Source: Adineta steineri (Eukaryota > Rotifera > Eurotatoria > Adinetida > Adinetidae). From it: DNA of 64,000 nt. Below are positions 61,535-64,000 of this stretch, piece by piece; the stretch's first letter is position 1; every line of letters begins with the position of its first letter. The notes beneath the pieces are model-generated. The model was given only the letters and a program-made list of their open reading frames with translations. It searched no databases and was not told where the DNA came from. The stretch is from the NCBI GenBank assembly GCA_905250115.1, contig CAJNOI010000078.1:124001-188000 (forward strand). Direction: 5' to 3'. Both the position numbers and the translations under genes were made by a program.

Positions 61535-63495
61535 ATGCGTACATACATATCACCAACATCAATTCTAGCGAATGATGAAATGACCTATTATTTAATGAAT
61601 GAAGATGATGCTCTTAAAGAAATGTCCAAACTAATCAGAGAAGCTAATGAAATTATAAATTTATCATCAACAACAATAGTACGACTATTACTTCATCATT
61701 TCAATTGGGATATAAATACATTAACTGGTAAAATAAAACATTTTAAATTTATAATTATTCATATTTCTATATTAGATCGTTATTGGGAAGATTCTGATAG
61801 ATTATTTCGTAAATTAAATATTCCTAATCCAAATTCATCACCATCATCAATTGATTATAATCCACTTTCACCACCATCTAATATTGAACAAAATCCATTA
61901 TCACCTACATCTTCAAATTCCAAACTTGTTACATGTAAAACGTAAGAATTATTCTATTGAAATAAAATTATTTTCGTTTGTCTTTAGTTGTTATGTAGAC
62001 AAATCTTTCAATGAATTCTTTTCATTACCATGTCATCATCAACATTGTTTAACATGTTGGGAATTCTATCTTGAATCTGCTATAACATCTGATAGTAATA
62101 TACAAAAAATATCATGTCCATCACGATGTAATCAAATTATGAATGATGAACAAATATATAAATTATTATCTAATAATGAACGAGTTAAAAAACGTTATCA
62201 ACATATATTAATTAATACATTTATTGAAACGAATCGTTTAACACGTTGGTGTCCAGGAAATTCATGTTCAACAATAGTTAAAATAAAAACTTATTTACCA
62301 AATACTGCACAAATGATAGCATGTGATGAATGTAAAACAGTTTTCTGTTTTCATTGTTCAAAACAATGGCATGAACCAGTACAATGTACATTATTAACTA
62401 AATGGGAAAAGAAAAACCGAGATGAATCTATGACTAGTGAATGGATTGTTGCAAGTAAGTTTATTCTAACGTGTATTTCTAATAGAAGTTTCAATCTTGT
62501 CTATAATAACCTATGAGAGAGAATTCTTGCATATTTTAGATTTTCCATAATATGGGATAGAATTTTCTAGTTTTCGTATTTCTCTGTGAAAAGATTTTCA
62601 ACAGAACTAAAATACTGTTTTGCAGATTCTTAGTATATATTCTAAGAATTGAATACAAAGTTTATTTATATTTCTAGATACCAAAGATTGTCCACATTGT
62701 CATGCAAGTATTGAAAAAAATGGTGGCTGTAATCATATGAGTAAGTCATTTGTTTATGTTAGTTCATAAGAAAATAAATTTCCTTCTTTTAGCTTGTCGA
62801 AAACCAGGATGTGTTTATGAATTTTGCTGGTTATGTCTCGGTATGTATACAACTGAATTTTTTTTGTAAAGCAAGTCTTTATCAGTACGGATGATTAAAG
62901 TCAAATACTATCAAATTAATCATAATTATCTTTAAGATATTTATTAGAACTTTTATTTATTTTCTTAGGTCCTTGGAAAGATCATGCATCTCGTCAATGT
63001 AATGTTTATGAAGAAGGTTCTTCAAGTAAAAATCAATTATCAGCTCGCGAAAATCTTGCGCGATATATGCATTATTTTACACGTTATCAAACACATAATC
63101 AATCACTTGAATTAGAAAGTAAACATTCAAATCAAGTTGAACAACGTATTCAAGAAATGCAAGCTGAAGCAATGTCATTTACAGAACAACAAGCTATTTA
63201 TAAAGCATTTGATGTTTTACAACAATGTCGACGTACATTAAAATATACATATGCATTTGCTTATTATTTATATCGAAATAATCAAGCGGAAGTATTTGAA
63301 CAGAATCAAGCTGATTTAGAACGAGCAACAGAAGCTTTATCTGGTTTTTTAGAACAAGATATTGATTCTGATAAGAAAAATTCATTAAAATTAATGGATA
63401 AAACACGTTATTGTGATCAACGAAGAAAAACTTTACTTGATCATTGTAAAGAAGGTTATACTGAACACTATTGGGCCGGTTTAGATACATATTAA
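61535..63495 (+). CDS. ARIH1: Ariadne-1 type RBR E3 ubiquitin ligase
   Basis: Six exons (61535-61727, 61776-61941, 61988-62454, 62678-62740, 62793-62840, 62969-63495) total 1,464 nt, 487 aa. Order: an N-terminal UBA-like helical region ([18 protein letters not shown]...); a Ser/Pro linker; RING1 ([13 protein letters not shown]...[10 protein letters not shown]...CPSRC); IBR (RWCPGNSC...[15 protein letters not shown]); RING2 with the catalytic Cys in NGGCNHM; GPWKDH; and the C-terminal Ariadne helices ([39 protein letters not shown]). In the family, RING1 binds E2-ubiquitin, ubiquitin is passed to the RING2 Cys, and neddylated cullins relieve Ariadne autoinhibition. All key residues are present. 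Poly(A) signal at 63607-63612. Confidence 0.94.
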
Positions 63496-64000
63496 ACAAT
63501 CAAAAAAACTCTAAAAATTAATATTTTTTTATATTCTACGATTTGATTTTGCTTTGTTTTCGTTAACTATAATGAAAAGAAATGAGTTCTTTTTATTTAT
63601 TAAAAAAATAAAATTTTGTATGTTTGCCTTTATTTAAGATTATAAATCATAGATTGTACTTTCTCTTCTTTGACTATCAATAATCAGTCATATCCTATGT
63701 ATATATTTATTTATTTATTATGAATTATAGTACATCAGATCAAGTTAATTTTGCTTGTTTTACAAAAAAGGATAAGAAACAATAATAACAATTCACATAT
63801 ATATATAGAATAAATTAAAACGTAAACATCGCTGACAAGATAATTATTTTGGCATTTTTTACTGCTACAAACAAAAATATATATTTTCTTTCTTTCTAAT
63901 TTTGACGACGATTCAGATAGTCTTCTTTTGTTCATGGGATCTTTGATGAAAAACAAACGAAATAACATCATCTCGCCAGATTTGTTTTAATAATTGATCA
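63496..64000. other. 3' flank of ARIH1, nothing further seen
   Basis: Apart from the AATAAA at 63607-63612, AT-rich sequence with no supported ORF up to the window edge. Confidence 0.5.

Overview
The window is eukaryotic nuclear DNA, strongly AT-rich, with GT-AG introns that are mostly 45-60 nt long. Its genes are intact metazoan housekeeping and signalling genes: MAP3K, TNFAIP8, MED13, HSCB, TRAPPC11 and ARIH1. Very short introns, tight spacing, a decayed NHL-repeat gene of the kind that is abundant in rotifers, and a tandem family of unknown two-TM proteins all point to a bdelloid rotifer (Rotaria/Adineta type). That assignment is inferred from gene style, not from a database search. Three runs of N (29749-29848, 40739-40748, 54228-54327) show this is a draft scaffold.

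Layout. 141-7658 (- strand): three tandem paralogues of an unrecognised two-TM, Cys-rich surface protein. They lie almost end to end, and one intron is swollen by two inverted-repeat elements. 8970-13232 (-): a 16-exon STE11-type MAP3K. 16038-18185 (-): a TNFAIP8/TIPE gene with two alternative first coding exons. 22910-29695 (-): MED13 of the Mediator kinase module, lacking its N-terminus at an assembly gap. 29849-30450: a short tandem repeat broken by a hairpin element. 31843-32374 (+): an NHL-repeat pseudogene. 35082-36578 (+): an intronless claudin-like tetraspan protein. 37818-39026 (-) and 39248-40738 (+): a divergent pair of unrecognised genes, the second cut by the 10-N gap. 40749-41645 (-): the N-terminal part of a senataxin-like helicase, cut by the same gap. 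42722-44164 (-): a seven-blade WD40 protein. 45357-46255 and 46377-52168 (-): the mitochondrial Fe-S co-chaperone HSCB and, just upstream of it, TRAPPC11. 52491-54110 (-): an LRR receptor-like membrane protein. 55159-55593 (+): a single C2-domain protein behind a clear TATA box. 57917-58408 (+): a secreted precursor that looks like an amidated neuropeptide prohormone. 61535-63495 (+): Ariadne-1 RBR ubiquitin ligase.

Most genes are unrelated neighbours. The exceptions are the paralogue array and the tight same-strand TRAPPC11-HSCB pair. In both, the downstream gene begins directly behind a strong splice acceptor, the layout expected for spliced-leader trans-splicing, which is known in bdelloids. 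The strongest novelty leads are the candidate amidated peptide precursor, the membrane-protein array with its stop-codon/splice-acceptor overlap, a set of non-autonomous inverted-repeat elements several of which have target-site duplications, and the alternative N-termini of TNFAIP8.
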